Source: Pseudomonas sp. MYb60 (GTDB taxonomy: Bacteria > Pseudomonadota > Gammaproteobacteria > Pseudomonadales > Pseudomonadaceae). Taken from it: a DNA stretch of 64,000 nucleotides. The notes under the pieces were generated by a model, which searched no databases, was not told the origin of the DNA, and saw only the letters and a program-made list of their open reading frames with translations. Within the stretch, counting starts at the first letter, position 1. Every line of letters starts with the position of its first letter. The position numbers and the translations under genes are program-made. Positions 7,706 to 15,930 of this stretch are shown here, piece by piece. The stretch covers positions 248,001 through 312,000 of the forward strand of contig NZ_PCOZ01000004.1 of assembly GCF_002979555.1 (NCBI RefSeq), read 5' to 3'.

Positions 7706-8012
7706 CGTACAAGTCATCACCGGCGACGGCCAACAGGGCGAAACCAACCGCCTTCGGCACCTGAAAGAGCTGAAGGACTGGTTTAACGAGTCCGGGAAGA
7801 TCGTTCACGCCGAAGCATACGACCCAGCCGGCCTGGTCGCGATCCTGGAGGTTCGTGCGGTAAGCGACAAAGAAATTCTGGTGCTTGAGTGCAGCCGGGA
7901 ACAGATCCAGGCAGTCCTGGAATGGCAGTCGGCAACGGATGAAGTCGTTGAATTTGAAAACCTGCTGCTGCACCTGGTGCGGAAGCAAAACCCAACCGGC
8001 GAATGCCAGTAA
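7701..8012 (+). CDS. Hypothetical protein of the element behind repeated leader 1, 103 aa
   Basis: Begins MHVQVITGDGQQGETNRL at an ATG 8 bases after AAAGGAG; the longer open frame upstream is only the repeated leader and is rejected. The protein is acidic, with alternating strands and helices (LKDWFNESGKIVHAEAYDPAGLVAILEVRAVSDKEILVLECS). No motif is recognised. Sharing an identical leader with the next gene suggests equal expression of the two. Confidence 0.6.
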   Translation: MHVQVITGDGQQGETNRLRHLKELKDWFNESGKIVHAEAYDPAGLVAILEVRAVSDKEILVLECSREQIQAVLEWQSATDEVVEFENLLLHLVRKQNPTGECQ

Positions 8013-8026
8013 GAAGGTGGTGCCGA

Positions 8027-8075
8027 GGGGCTGCAACCCCTCGACACCGACCACCCAAAGGAGAAGCACCATGCA
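8027..8075 (+). repeat. 49-bp repeated leader, copy 2
   Basis: Second perfect copy of the leader, 370 bp after the first, again ending at the start codon (ATGCA) of the following gene. The coding sequences behind the two copies are unrelated, so this is a leader cassette and not a gene duplication. Confidence 0.9.
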
Positions 8076-8334
8076 AGTGAATCAACCCCAAGGCGGCACC
8101 GCAGAGGCTACCACAACCCCGATGGCTGTCGGCGACAAGGTCTGCTACGTCGCTATGAGCGGTGGTGGCCAGCAATACCAGCTCAGTGCTCGTACCGGCG
8201 TCATAGAAGCGATCGATGGCAGCGTTGCCACCGTGCGAGCAACGAACGGTCGTAGCATCACAAAACCGCTCAACAAACTGACCCCGGACGGCAAGCCCAA
8301 TGCACTGACGCGCATGCTCATGGGAGGCCAATGA
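8071..8334 (+). CDS. Hypothetical protein of the element behind repeated leader 2, 87 aa
   Basis: Starts MQVNQPQGGTAEATT. After a disordered N-terminus the core (VGDKVCYVAMSGGGQQYQLSARTGVIEAIDGSVATVRATNGRSITKPLNKL) reads like a small KOW/SH3-type beta barrel, a fold often used to bind nucleic acid or protein. The assignment is by pattern only. Its stop overlaps the ATG of the next gene (ATGA), so the two are coupled. Confidence 0.6.
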   Translation: MQVNQPQGGTAEATTTPMAVGDKVCYVAMSGGGQQYQLSARTGVIEAIDGSVATVRATNGRSITKPLNKLTPDGKPNALTRMLMGGQ

Positions 8335-8963
8335 TCATGTCTGACCTCTTCTTCTTGCAGGACAGCCGCAGCAATGTCGGCAGCCGAGCCATGTTCTGGC
8401 GAGAGGGTGGCGGCTACACCTCGAACCTCAACGAGGCTGAGCAATTCAAGCGCGAGCCCGCGGTCAAGCAGTACGAATGCCGCGAAACCGACCTGCCCTG
8501 GCCAGTGGAGTACGTCCGCACCCGGGCAGAGGTCGGCGTTGACTGCCAGTACCTCACCAAGTCAGAGGCCGAGGCCTACCGCAACGAAGACGGCCGCGTA
8601 TATGTCGCCTACGCACGCGAGTGGGACGGCAATGATCTGGTGTGGCGCGGCGGCAAAGGCCCAACCGCCAACCTGCATAACGCCATCCACCCCGGTGCGG
8701 CAGATGCCGCTGGTTACCTGGCCCAAGGCTTTGAGCTTTGGCCATGCGGATACATCGTCGAGCGCTCCCGGCCGGTGGTCCCGGCCGCGCTGCTCGACCA
8801 CAGGCAGGCACTGCGCTCAGTCGGCCTCAAGCTGCCCACGATCAAGCGCCCGCGCAACCGCACCTACAGCGACCGGCTTAACTGCGAAGGCTGCGGGCGT
8901 TTTCTCAGCGAACGTCAGCGTTTCGACGACTGCCCGAACTGCGGCGCAGGGAACGCACCATGA
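8331..8963 (+). CDS. Hypothetical protein with C-terminal zinc ribbon, 210 aa
   Basis: Starts at the ATG overlapping the previous stop (MIMSDLFFLQDSRS). The C-terminus has two knuckles, CEGCGRFLSERQRFDDCPNCG, a zinc ribbon. The N-terminal 150 residues are rich in aromatic and charged residues with no motif I recognise. Its own TGA overlaps the next ATG. It belongs to the chain of small element genes between replication and integration functions. Confidence 0.65.
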   Translation: MIMSDLFFLQDSRSNVGSRAMFWREGGGYTSNLNEAEQFKREPAVKQYECRETDLPWPVEYVRTRAEVGVDCQYLTKSEAEAYRNEDGRVYVAYAREWDGNDLVWRGGKGPTANLHNAIHPGAADAAGYLAQGFELWPCGYIVERSRPVVPAALLDHRQALRSVGLKLPTIKRPRNRTYSDRLNCEGCGRFLSERQRFDDCPNCGAGNAP

Positions 8964-9211
8964 CCGTATTTCTTTTGCTTTACCTGTGCGCGGATGCGAC
9001 CCGTACGGATTGCCAGGTGATTAGGGCTGATAGCTGGAGCGGACCTCACGCCTACGAGCAATGCGTCGAAGTCTTGCCAGGTCTGACTGAGGCGCTGACT
9101 GCGCCCAATCGGAAACGCCATCGGTTTGTTTGCGAGATCCAGGGCGACGGACCAAAGCCTGCAGAACACAAAGCGCTGCCGGCCTTCATTCATCAATCGT
9201 TACGGATGTGA
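8960..9211 (+). CDS. Hypothetical protein, probably exported or membrane-bound, 83 aa
   Basis: Starts MTVFLLLYLCADATRTDCQV at an ATG overlapping the previous stop. The first ten residues are hydrophobic and the rest holds three cysteines (TDC, EQC, FVC), so disulphides after export are possible. The hydrophobic stretch is short for a true signal peptide. Family not recognised. Confidence 0.5.
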   Translation: MTVFLLLYLCADATRTDCQVIRADSWSGPHAYEQCVEVLPGLTEALTAPNRKRHRFVCEIQGDGPKPAEHKALPAFIHQSLRM

Positions 9212-9221
9212 GGGGATCACC

Positions 9222-9497
9222 ATGAACACAGCCTTCATTCTCATGGCCCAATACGACGGCCAGGCGATTATCTCGCTGGAGCTGGTTTGCCGAGATTACT
9301 TCACGCACCTGACGCCGGACATGTTCCAGCGCAAGGTGATGAGCGGTCAGATCAAGTTGCCCATTACACGCCTGGAACCGAGCCAGAAATCGGCCAAAGG
9401 CATCCACCTCACCGACCTCGCTGCCTACCTCGACTTGCAGCGCGCCGCCGCTGTGAAGGAACACAACCAGCTCAACGGGATAAAACACGCCGTTTGA
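9222..9497 (+). CDS. PrtN-family (pyocin activator-like) regulator, 91 aa
   Basis: Starts MNTAFILMAQYDGQAIISLELVCRDYF, the typical opening of pyocin-activator PrtN family proteins, with TPDMFQRKVMSGQIKLPITRLE and GIHLTDLAAYLD also matching the family pattern. PrtN activates pyocin genes in P. aeruginosa; relatives are common beside integrases in Pseudomonas prophages and may switch on excision or late genes. The ATG at 9222 follows GGGGATCACC. The last 26 bases overlap the convergent integrase gene. Confidence 0.8.
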   Translation: MNTAFILMAQYDGQAIISLELVCRDYFTHLTPDMFQRKVMSGQIKLPITRLEPSQKSAKGIHLTDLAAYLDLQRAAAVKEHNQLNGIKHAV

Positions 9498-10623
9498 GCC
9501 ACTTCTCTGATGCGGCGCCCAGTTGGACGGGCGCCCTCAGTATCTTTTCGTGCCATTCCCAACCCACATAACGGTCACCCTTGCCACGCAGGTGGGTGTA
9601 CCGCCGCATAGAATTCCAATCTCGGTGGCCGGACACACTCGCCACTCGCGGGATGTCCCAATCCATCTCAAACAGGCGGCTGACGCCTTCATGGCGAAGG
9701 TCGTGGAAGTGCAGGTCCGCGATGGTCAAGAACTTGCAGGCTTTCGCCCAGGACGTGGAGATGGATTCAGGGCTGTAGGGGAAGATGTCTTCGCCGGCCC
9801 TCGGCATGGTCTGGAGGATCTGCCACGCCTCGTCCGGTAGGTAGCACCACACGTCGTTGCCGATCTTCTGGCCGGGGTTTTTCATGTCGCGCACCAGCAC
9901 CCGCTGGCCTGGCACGTCGACGTCGGCCCACCGGATGCGGGTAATTTCATCCAGCCGACGGGTGGAGAACAGGGCAAAGCCCACGACCTTGAGCATATTG
10001 ATGACGCTCGGGCGCCGCACCTGCATGGCCTGATAGTGCGTCAGCACCTTCGCCAGCTCGTCCAACGTCGGCCGGCGGTCACGCTCGCGGCTTTTCAGGT
10101 TGTAGCCCAGTTTGCGCAATACTCGGCGGGCGCCGCCCATGGCGAGCGGGTCGACCTGGTAACCCCATGCGTCTTTGGCGATCGCTAGGACGGCACCGAG
10201 GTGCGCCAGGTCGTTGCCGGCGGTTTGCGGCTGGACACCGCCGCCCTCGCTGCTCATCCGAAACAGCGCAAAGTCGACCAGGCATTGGGTGGTGACGTTG
10301 GTATCGCTCAGTTGGCCGATGTCCATCTTGCCGATGGCTTCGAGCGTGGCCTTCTTGGTTTTGCCCAACGGCCGGGCCTTTCCCACTTCCAACAGGTACT
10401 GATCGATCATGTCTTTGACGGTGACGCCCTTCCGGCTGGCCCGCTCGATCGCACCAGGTTCGTCCAACTCCGATTCGCGCTTGCGCGTCCACGCCAGGGC
10501 AGCCTGTTTCCGGGCGAAGGTCTGGCTCTCTTGGTAGACTTGCACTCCGTCGCGTTTGATGCGGATTTGAGCCGTGTAGCTCACAGTCCCATCCGCCAGT
10601 TTTCTTGCCCTGATAGTCGCCAT
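9472..10623 (-). CDS. Tyrosine recombinase, dusA-type integrase (383 aa)
   Basis: A site-specific integrase. From the start MATIRARKLADGT, an arm-binding-like N-terminus (1-60) is followed by a core-binding domain (about 65-165) and a catalytic domain. The catalytic set is complete: Arg in FSTRRLDEITR (222/223), Lys in RDMKNPG (248), HDLR (307-310), GH (332-333) and the nucleophile Tyr in RRYTHLRG (342). A longer frame reaches 10668 but lacks support. The gene points away from dusA, and its start lies within 100 bases of the dusA start. That is the location expected for the integrase family that inserts into the 5' end of dusA. Confidence 0.92.
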   Translation of the reverse strand: MATIRARKLADGTVSYTAQIRIKRDGVQVYQESQTFARKQAALAWTRKRESELDEPGAIERASRKGVTVKDMIDQYLLEVGKARPLGKTKKATLEAIGKMDIGQLSDTNVTTQCLVDFALFRMSSEGGGVQPQTAGNDLAHLGAVLAIAKDAWGYQVDPLAMGGARRVLRKLGYNLKSRERDRRPTLDELAKVLTHYQAMQVRRPSVINMLKVVGFALFSTRRLDEITRIRWADVDVPGQRVLVRDMKNPGQKIGNDVWCYLPDEAWQILQTMPRAGEDIFPYSPESISTSWAKACKFLTIADLHFHDLRHEGVSRLFEMDWDIPRVASVSGHRDWNSMRRYTHLRGKGDRYVGWEWHEKILRAPVQLGAASEKWLKRRVLSR

Positions 10624-10717
10624 ATCGAAAGTGGTACGCGTCAGTTTTGAAGTGGTACATCGTACCACCGAGCCTTAAAAAACGCCTGAAAACGCCCTAA
10701 AACTCGCCCAGAACACG

Positions 10718-11737
10718 TTGAGTAAAATGCTAGATAAACAGAGCTTTAGCCCAGCAGAATCAAGCCCCGCACTGTCTCGGCGCTTTAGCGTTGCACCTAT
10801 GATGGATTGGACCGACCGCCACTGCCGCTACTTCCTGCGCCTGCTCTCCAAGCACACCCTGCTCTACACCGAGATGGTCACCACCGGTGCGATCCTGCAT
10901 GGCGACCATGAGCGTTTCCTGCGCCACAACGAGGCCGAGCACCCGTTGGCCCTTCAACTGGGCGGTAGCGTGCCTGCCGACCTGGCTGCCTGCGCCCGCA
11001 TGGCCGAGGCCGTGGGGTATGACGAGGTGAACGTCAACGTCGGCTGTCCGAGTGATCGGGTGCAGAACAACATGATCGGCGCGATCCTGATGGCGCACCC
11101 TGCCCTGGTGGCGGATTGTGTGAAGGCGATGCGCGATGCAGTGTCGATCCCGGTGACGGTCAAGCATCGCATCGGGATCAACGGGCGGGACAGTTATGCC
11201 GAATTGTGTGATTTCGTCGGGACCGTGAAGGACGCCGGTTGCACCAGTTTTACCGTGCATGCGCGGATTGCGATCCTGGAGGGGCTGTCGCCCAAGGAGA
11301 ACCGTGACATCCCGCCGTTGCGTTACGACGTGGCGGCACAGTTGAAGCGTGATTTTCCGGAGCTGGAGATTATTCTCAATGGCGGGATCAAGACGCTGGA
11401 GCAGTGCCAGGAACATTTGCAGACGTTCGACGGGGTGATGCTGGGGCGTGAGGCTTATCACAACCCGTATCTGTTGGCGCAGGTAGACCAGCAGCTGTTT
11501 GGCAGCGAGGCGCCGGTGATCAGCCGCGCGGAGGCGCTGGCGCAGTTGCGACCTTACATTGCCGAGCATTTGGCCGGGGGCGGCACGATGCATCACATCA
11601 CCCGGCATGTGCTGGGGTTGGGAACAGGGTTTCCAGGGGCGCGGAAATTTCGGCAGTTGTTGTCGGTGGATATCCATAAGGCGAGCGATCCCCTGGCGCT
11701 GCTGGATCAGGCGGGGGCGCTGCTGGAGGGGCGGTGA
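10718..11737 (+). CDS. dusA: tRNA-dihydrouridine(20/20a) synthase DusA
   Basis: FMN enzyme that reduces uridine to dihydrouridine in the tRNA D-loop. RRFSVAPMMDWTDRHCRYF is the conserved FMN-binding start, NVNVGCPSDRVQ carries the catalytic Cys, and KHRIGING and NGGIKT complete the TIM-barrel signatures. The coordinates use the TTG at 10718; an in-frame ATG at 10727 is an equally possible start. The residues before SRRFSVAP are not conserved and may be supplied by the element: insertion at the dusA 5' end usually replaces the native promoter and first codons while keeping the gene functional. Confidence 0.95.
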   Translation: MSKMLDKQSFSPAESSPALSRRFSVAPMMDWTDRHCRYFLRLLSKHTLLYTEMVTTGAILHGDHERFLRHNEAEHPLALQLGGSVPADLAACARMAEAVGYDEVNVNVGCPSDRVQNNMIGAILMAHPALVADCVKAMRDAVSIPVTVKHRIGINGRDSYAELCDFVGTVKDAGCTSFTVHARIAILEGLSPKENRDIPPLRYDVAAQLKRDFPELEIILNGGIKTLEQCQEHLQTFDGVMLGREAYHNPYLLAQVDQQLFGSEAPVISRAEALAQLRPYIAEHLAGGGTMHHITRHVLGLGTGFPGARKFRQLLSVDIHKASDPLALLDQAGALLEGR

Positions 11738-11974
11738 GCGCCTTGATGTTTCTGGGGCTGCCAGACAGCCCAGCGGGAGCAAGCTGCTTCGCCACGGGTT
11801 GAGTCTGGGCATTTGTGATCGGGTTGAACCTGATGGCCGTTTTGCCCTCCTATTTAGCAGTCAGGCCTGTCGTTTGCCTGTTGTGGCCACGACGGGCCGA
11901 TGAACGCATTTGCGCCCTTGAGTGGCTGTCGGCCCTCGGGTAATGTCATCAGACCCATAGGACAGAGCACGCCC

Positions 11975-12901
11975 ATGACTTCCAAGCTGGAACAACTCAA
12001 GCAGTTCACCACCGTTGTAGCCGATACCGGCGATTTTTCTACCCTCGCCAAGCTCAAGCCGCAAGACGCCACCACCAACCCTTCCCTGCTGCTCAAGGCC
12101 GCGTCGATCCCAGGCTATGCCAAGCTGCTGGATGAGTGCGTACAGGATTGCAACGGCGATGTGGGCCTGGCCAGCGACCGTTTTGCGGTGGCCGTGGGCC
12201 AAGAGATTCTGAAAGTGGTACCGGGGCGTATCTCCACCGAGGTGGATGCGCGTCTGTCGTTCGACACTGACGCCGTACTCAAGCGTGCGCACCGTCTGAT
12301 CGACCTGTACGAAAAAGCCGGCGTTGGCCGCGACCGCGTGCTGATCAAGATCGCCGCGACCTGGGAAGGCATCCGCGCCGCGGAGAAGCTGGAAAAAGAA
12401 GGCATCCAGACCAACCTGACCCTGCTGTTCTCCTTCGCCCAGGCCGTGGCCTGTGCCGAGGCAGGCGTGTTCCTGATTTCGCCGTTCGTGGGCCGCATTT
12501 ACGACTGGTACAAGAAGGCCAACGGCAACGACTACACCGGCGCCGATGATCCTGGCGTGCAGTCGGTGACGCGCATCTACAACTACTACAAGGCCAATGG
12601 CTACAAGACCGTGGTGATGGGTGCGAGCTTCCGCAACCTCAGCCAGATCGAAGAGCTGGCCGGTTGCGACCGCCTGACCATCAGCCCCGACCTGCTGGAG
12701 AAGCTGGCGGCGGACACGGGCAAGCTGGAGCGCAAGCTGACGCCGGGGCATGCCGGTGAAGCCCGTGTGCATCTGACTGAAGCGCAGTTCCGCTGGGAGT
12801 CCAACGAGGACGCGATGGCAACGGAGAAGCTGGCCGAGGGCATTCGTCAGTTTGCTCGCGACCAGGAGAAGCTGGAGGCGCTGTTGTCGGCCAAGCTGTA
12901 A
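11975..12901 (+). CDS. tal: Transaldolase
   Basis: Pentose-phosphate enzyme moving a dihydroxyacetone unit between sedoheptulose-7-phosphate and glyceraldehyde-3-phosphate. The start [20 protein letters not shown] is chosen over an upstream in-frame ATG at 11900. The 308-residue length fits the TalB group. [13 protein letters not shown] is the N-terminal signature, and [16 protein letters not shown] contains the Schiff-base lysine. It is followed by a strong terminator. The 237 bases between dusA and this gene hold no evident feature apart from its presumed promoter. Confidence 0.97.
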   Translation: MTSKLEQLKQFTTVVADTGDFSTLAKLKPQDATTNPSLLLKAASIPGYAKLLDECVQDCNGDVGLASDRFAVAVGQEILKVVPGRISTEVDARLSFDTDAVLKRAHRLIDLYEKAGVGRDRVLIKIAATWEGIRAAEKLEKEGIQTNLTLLFSFAQAVACAEAGVFLISPFVGRIYDWYKKANGNDYTGADDPGVQSVTRIYNYYKANGYKTVVMGASFRNLSQIEELAGCDRLTISPDLLEKLAADTGKLERKLTPGHAGEARVHLTEAQFRWESNEDAMATEKLAEGIRQFARDQEKLEALLSAKL

Positions 12902-12919
12902 GGCGGGCGATGGCAAAAA

Positions 12920-12951
12920 GGGCGGTACCCTAGGGGGTACCGCCCTTTTTT
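12920..12951 (+). terminator. Terminator of tal
   Basis: GGGCGGTACC and GGTACCGCCC pair over 10 bp around a short loop, followed by TTTTTT. Confidence 0.9.
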
Positions 12952-12983
12952 ATGCTCAGCCGATCTGAAGCCTATCTCAATTC

Positions 12984-13015
12984 AATGTGGGAGGAGGCAA
13001 GCCCCCTCCCACATC
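12984..13015. repeat. REP hairpin
   Basis: A self-complementary element of the TGTGGGAGG...GGCAAGCC...CCTCCCACA type, between tal and rssC. The same type recurs at 16944, 20645, 27591, 40672 and 48612. Confidence 0.85.
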
Positions 13016-13039
13016 TGGAATGCATTTCAACCCAGCAGG

Positions 13040-13522
13040 TCAGTGGCGTTCGAGGGCGTTGACGAGGTCGTGGAAGGCTTCACGGTTGGATTCGTTCAGC
13101 CCCATCAGGATCTTGTGCGCTTCCAGCACCTTGACCCGTACCACTTCCTCGGACTGGTCCTGGGACGGCAGGTCGGTCAGGCATTCCGGGCACGGGATCG
13201 GGCGGTCAACGATGTTGAACACCTGGTCGAACCCCATGGACTGCAACAGCCGGGTGATGTCTTCGTGGGTGGTGACGACGGTCGGCAACAGGCCAATCTT
13301 CTGCCGAGACAGAATGGACAACTTGGCCAGCAGGCCAAGGGTGGTGCTGTCGATGCTGCGGGTTTCGGTCAGATCGATCACGATCGCCGAGAAGTTCAGC
13401 GCTGTGAAAATCCGCTCAATCGTCGCATCCAGCGCCGAACACAAGGTCAGGCGCACTTCACCGACAAATTTCAGGACAAAGGTCCCGTCCTGCTCGGCGA
13501 ATTGGATTCTTCCGGTACTCAT
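13040..13522 (-). CDS. rssC: STAS-domain anti-sigma factor antagonist RssC
   Basis: The N-terminal 100 residues form a STAS domain (FVLKFVGEVRLTLCSALDATIERI, then IVIDLTETRSIDSTTLGLLAKL, with the Ser of the IDSTTLG loop as likely phosphorylation site). A 60-residue tail with a CPEC pair follows. The ATG overlaps the stop of rssB, so the pair is translationally coupled. In Pseudomonas the partner is a response regulator with an active PP2C phosphatase domain that should dephosphorylate this protein; the pair is known from work on RpoS control. The name is given from gene order (beside tal) and domain pairing. Confidence 0.8.
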   Translation of the reverse strand: MSTGRIQFAEQDGTFVLKFVGEVRLTLCSALDATIERIFTALNFSAIVIDLTETRSIDSTTLGLLAKLSILSRQKIGLLPTVVTTHEDITRLLQSMGFDQVFNIVDRPIPCPECLTDLPSQDQSEEVVRVKVLEAHKILMGLNESNREAFHDLVNALERH

Positions 13523-14703
13523 CAAAGATTCCTGCTCAACACCAATAGGGCGATATCATCCGGCATCTCCCCCAGCGTGGCCAATCCAAACACTTGCCGC
13601 AGGCCATCCAGGCTGCCGCCCGCTGCCTTGACCTTTTGGGGCAAGGCGGCTTCTTTCTCCTTGAGTGTAGGCTCTGGAAGCAGGTCCAGGATGCCGTCGG
13701 ACATCAGCGTCAGGCTGAACGTCGGCGGCAGTTCCAGGATGTGGTCTTCGTAGGTGGCTTCATTGAACAAGCCCACCGGCAAACCACGGCCTTCCAGGTA
13801 ACGCACACTGTCAGGGGTATACAACACAGGCATCGGCAAATGACCGCCAATGCTGTAGGTCAAAAGACCGGTTTCTTCATCGATCACGCCGCCGACCATC
13901 GTCACGTGCTTGCCCAGCTTGCAGCTGATCAGGCCCCGGTTGATGTGGCCCAGCACCTCGGAGGGGGTGAACTCCGGCAAGGTGCCATTGCGCTTGGACT
14001 CAAACAACAGCCGCGTCGTCATGAACTTCAACAACACGGTGACAAAGGCCGAGGAGGCACCGTGGCCGGAGACATCGGCCAGGTAGAACGCCACACGCCG
14101 CTCATCCACACGGAAATAGTCGACAAAATCACCCGACAGGTACAGCGACGGGATGATCTGGTGAGCGAACTGGAAATCGTCAATGGTCCAGGGACTGACC
14201 GGCAGCATGTTCATCTGCACCTGGCGACCGGCGTTCTGGTCTTCCTGGAGCAGATTGAGGCTGGCTTCGAGTTCGCGGTTGGCGGTTTCGAGCTTTTCGC
14301 GATAGCGCTGGTTTTCCACCAACAGGTGCGCACGATCCAGCGCACGGCGTACCGAATGCTCCAGCACCGCCAGGTCTTCCAGGGGTTTGATCAGGTAGTC
14401 GGCGGCGCCCAGGCGCAGGGCCTCGACGGCATCGTTCATCACGCCGGCACCGGACACGACAATCACCGGCGTCTGCGGGGCGAGCTCGGTCACCTGGCGA
14501 ATCAGCTCCAGGCCGCCCATCTGGGGCATGCGCAGGTCGCAGATCACAAGGTCGGGCTGGTCGCGCTCGAATACCTGGAGACCCTGTTGGCCATTGCTGG
14601 CCTGCAGGACGCTGAAGCCACTGTCTTCCAAATAGGCCGCGAGACTCTCGCGCACTACTTCGTCGTCATCGATTATCAGCAGCGTGGCACTGGTTTTTTG
14701 CAT
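13522..14703 (-). CDS. rssB: Response regulator with PP2C phosphatase output, RssB
   Basis: An N-terminal receiver domain (LLIIDDDEVV, phospho-acceptor Asp56 in LVICDLRMP, Lys in DYLIKPLE) is joined by a coiled-coil segment (about 135-165) to a SpoIIE/PP2C domain. The phosphatase metal motifs DVSGHGASSAF and LMSDGILDLL are intact, unlike the degenerate output domain of E. coli RssB. In Pseudomonas, RssB targets RpoS for turnover and its phosphatase presumably acts on RssC encoded directly downstream. Its length (393 aa) suits RssB and is shorter than HsbR, the other Pseudomonas regulator of this design. Confidence 0.85.
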   Translation of the reverse strand: MQKTSATLLIIDDDEVVRESLAAYLEDSGFSVLQASNGQQGLQVFERDQPDLVICDLRMPQMGGLELIRQVTELAPQTPVIVVSGAGVMNDAVEALRLGAADYLIKPLEDLAVLEHSVRRALDRAHLLVENQRYREKLETANRELEASLNLLQEDQNAGRQVQMNMLPVSPWTIDDFQFAHQIIPSLYLSGDFVDYFRVDERRVAFYLADVSGHGASSAFVTVLLKFMTTRLLFESKRNGTLPEFTPSEVLGHINRGLISCKLGKHVTMVGGVIDEETGLLTYSIGGHLPMPVLYTPDSVRYLEGRGLPVGLFNEATYEDHILELPPTFSLTLMSDGILDLLPEPTLKEKEAALPQKVKAAGGSLDGLRQVFGLATLGEMPDDIALLVLSRNL

Positions 14704-15043
14704 GTGGGCAAACGGCGCCAGAATTAGGTTGGCGTAGGCGGTGCGGCAATGGCCGTACTCACTTACTGGATTCGCTTTCTAGCCTCTCTGTCCTACAAAA
14801 CGCAGGCTTTTGACCTACGCACAACTGTAAAGCAGAGGTGCCCTTCTAAGGCGCAGACGGTACTCCCATCCGGCAGGGGTTTCAAGCTCATGCCGATGGT
14901 CGCCGGCCGTCTTTATAAGGCAAATCACTGGGAGTTATAAGAACACTGATGAGCACAACTTAATGCGAGGTTGAAACCGTGCAAATCCGGGCACAAAAAA
15001 GGCGACCGCTGGGGTCGCCTTTTTCATTTCAAGACGTCACGAC
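14704..15043. other. Intergenic region between rssB and mlaA
   Basis: Holds the rssB promoter region and, at the right end, the bidirectional terminator at 14995-15024. A 63-codon plus-strand frame (14749-14940) ends before that terminator, but its composition and lack of a ribosome site make it doubtful. Nothing else seen. Confidence 0.5.
14995..15024. terminator. Bidirectional terminator downstream of mlaA
   Basis: GGCGACC and GGTCGCC form a 7-bp stem, flanked by AAAAAA on the left and TTTTT on the right, so it can end mlaA transcripts (minus) and any plus-strand transcript. Confidence 0.85.
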
Positions 15044-15733
15044 TTAGAAATCGTCGACGACCTTGCCATCTTTGACGCGGAACTCACGGTTCTGCAGGTA
15101 GGCATTGCGGATGAAGGTGTATTTGTCACCGGTGATGAGCTTTTCGCTGTCCAGCAGGCTGGCACGGGTATCGACAATGTTCAGGCCGAAGGTGCTGTTG
15201 CGCCAGCCGATGTCGTTCATGTAGCGATAAGGCTGGGTGTAGCTGTCGACGTATTTGGATGGCGCATCACGCAGCGTGCTCGGGCCCATCAGCGGCAGCA
15301 TCACGTAGGGACCGCTGCCCACGCCCCAGTAGCCGAGAGTCTGACCGAAGTCTTCGTCGCTGCGTTGCAGCCCCATTTTGGTGCCGACATCGATCAGGCC
15401 GAGTACGCCAAACGTGGTGTTGACCAGCAAACGTGCAGTGTCCACGCCCGCCGCGTGCGGCTTGAGCTGCAGCACGTTGTTGGCCAGGTTGCCGACATCG
15501 CCGATGTTGCGGAAGAAGTTGTGCACGCCATCCTGCATGAACTGCGGCGTGACGAACTGATAGCCCTGGGCCAGTGGTTTGAGGGCATAGGTATCAACGG
15601 TATCGTTGAACGTGAAGATCGGGCGGTTGACGCTTTCCCACGGATCGTCTTCCGACGCGGCCTGCGCGGCGAATGGCGCCAGCATCACAGCGGCACACAC
15701 CGAAAACTGAGCGAAATATTGGCTCCAGCGCAT
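15044..15733 (-). CDS. mlaA: MlaA/VacJ-family phospholipid-transport protein
   Basis: Outer-membrane component of the Mla system that returns mislocalised phospholipids inward. DDPWESVNRPIFTFNDTVDTYALKPLAQGY is the family start; RFLVNTTFG-like (ARLLVNTTFGVLGLIDV) and GPYVMLPLMGPSTLRDA motifs follow. The start at 15733 has an AAGGAG site; a longer frame to 15811 is rejected. The N-terminus is a signal peptide (MRWSQYFAQFSVCAAVMLAPFAAQA) with no clear lipobox, so this copy may be cleaved by signal peptidase I and not lipidated. Confidence 0.9.
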   Translation of the reverse strand: MRWSQYFAQFSVCAAVMLAPFAAQAASEDDPWESVNRPIFTFNDTVDTYALKPLAQGYQFVTPQFMQDGVHNFFRNIGDVGNLANNVLQLKPHAAGVDTARLLVNTTFGVLGLIDVGTKMGLQRSDEDFGQTLGYWGVGSGPYVMLPLMGPSTLRDAPSKYVDSYTQPYRYMNDIGWRNSTFGLNIVDTRASLLDSEKLITGDKYTFIRNAYLQNREFRVKDGKVVDDF

Positions 15734-15930
15734 AGCTTTAAGCTCCTTGAATGGTCTGTCATGGGCGCTATGCCCTGAATAAGGCCGCCAGTATATGACG
15801 GAAGTTGGCAATTAGGCAGTCACCAGGAAACGTCATGCAGAATTTGAACACATTTCCTGCAACACCACCCGTGTGTCATCGGTTTGTCATCCCGACTCGC
15901 TAGCGTCACAGCTATTTCAGGGATGTCGAC

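Larger units (their letters stand above)
1..10717. mobile_element. Right part of an integrated phage-like element next to dusA
   Basis: A block of phage-type genes ends exactly at dusA. It holds an integrase at the boundary, a PrtN-like activator, small overlapping ORFs, a primase-helicase, an Ogr-like zinc finger, a CII/YmfL-like protein, a divergent repressor/Cro-like pair and AT-rich cargo at the left. Integrases that target the 5' end of dusA are a known family, so the right attachment site should lie at or just inside the dusA start. The left end is outside the window, so neither att core can be defined and it is unclear whether structural genes exist. No capsid, tail or lysis gene is visible here; a full prophage, a satellite or a genomic island are all possible. 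Confidence 0.85.

Noticed and set aside
13522..14703. Assignment of the response regulator/phosphatase as HsbR
   Set aside because: HsbR is considerably longer; the length and the position beside tal fit RssB, and no hsbD-like gene is present.
14749..14940. 63-codon plus-strand frame between rssB and mlaA
   Set aside because: No ribosome site and no recognisable sequence; only the terminator downstream speaks for it.
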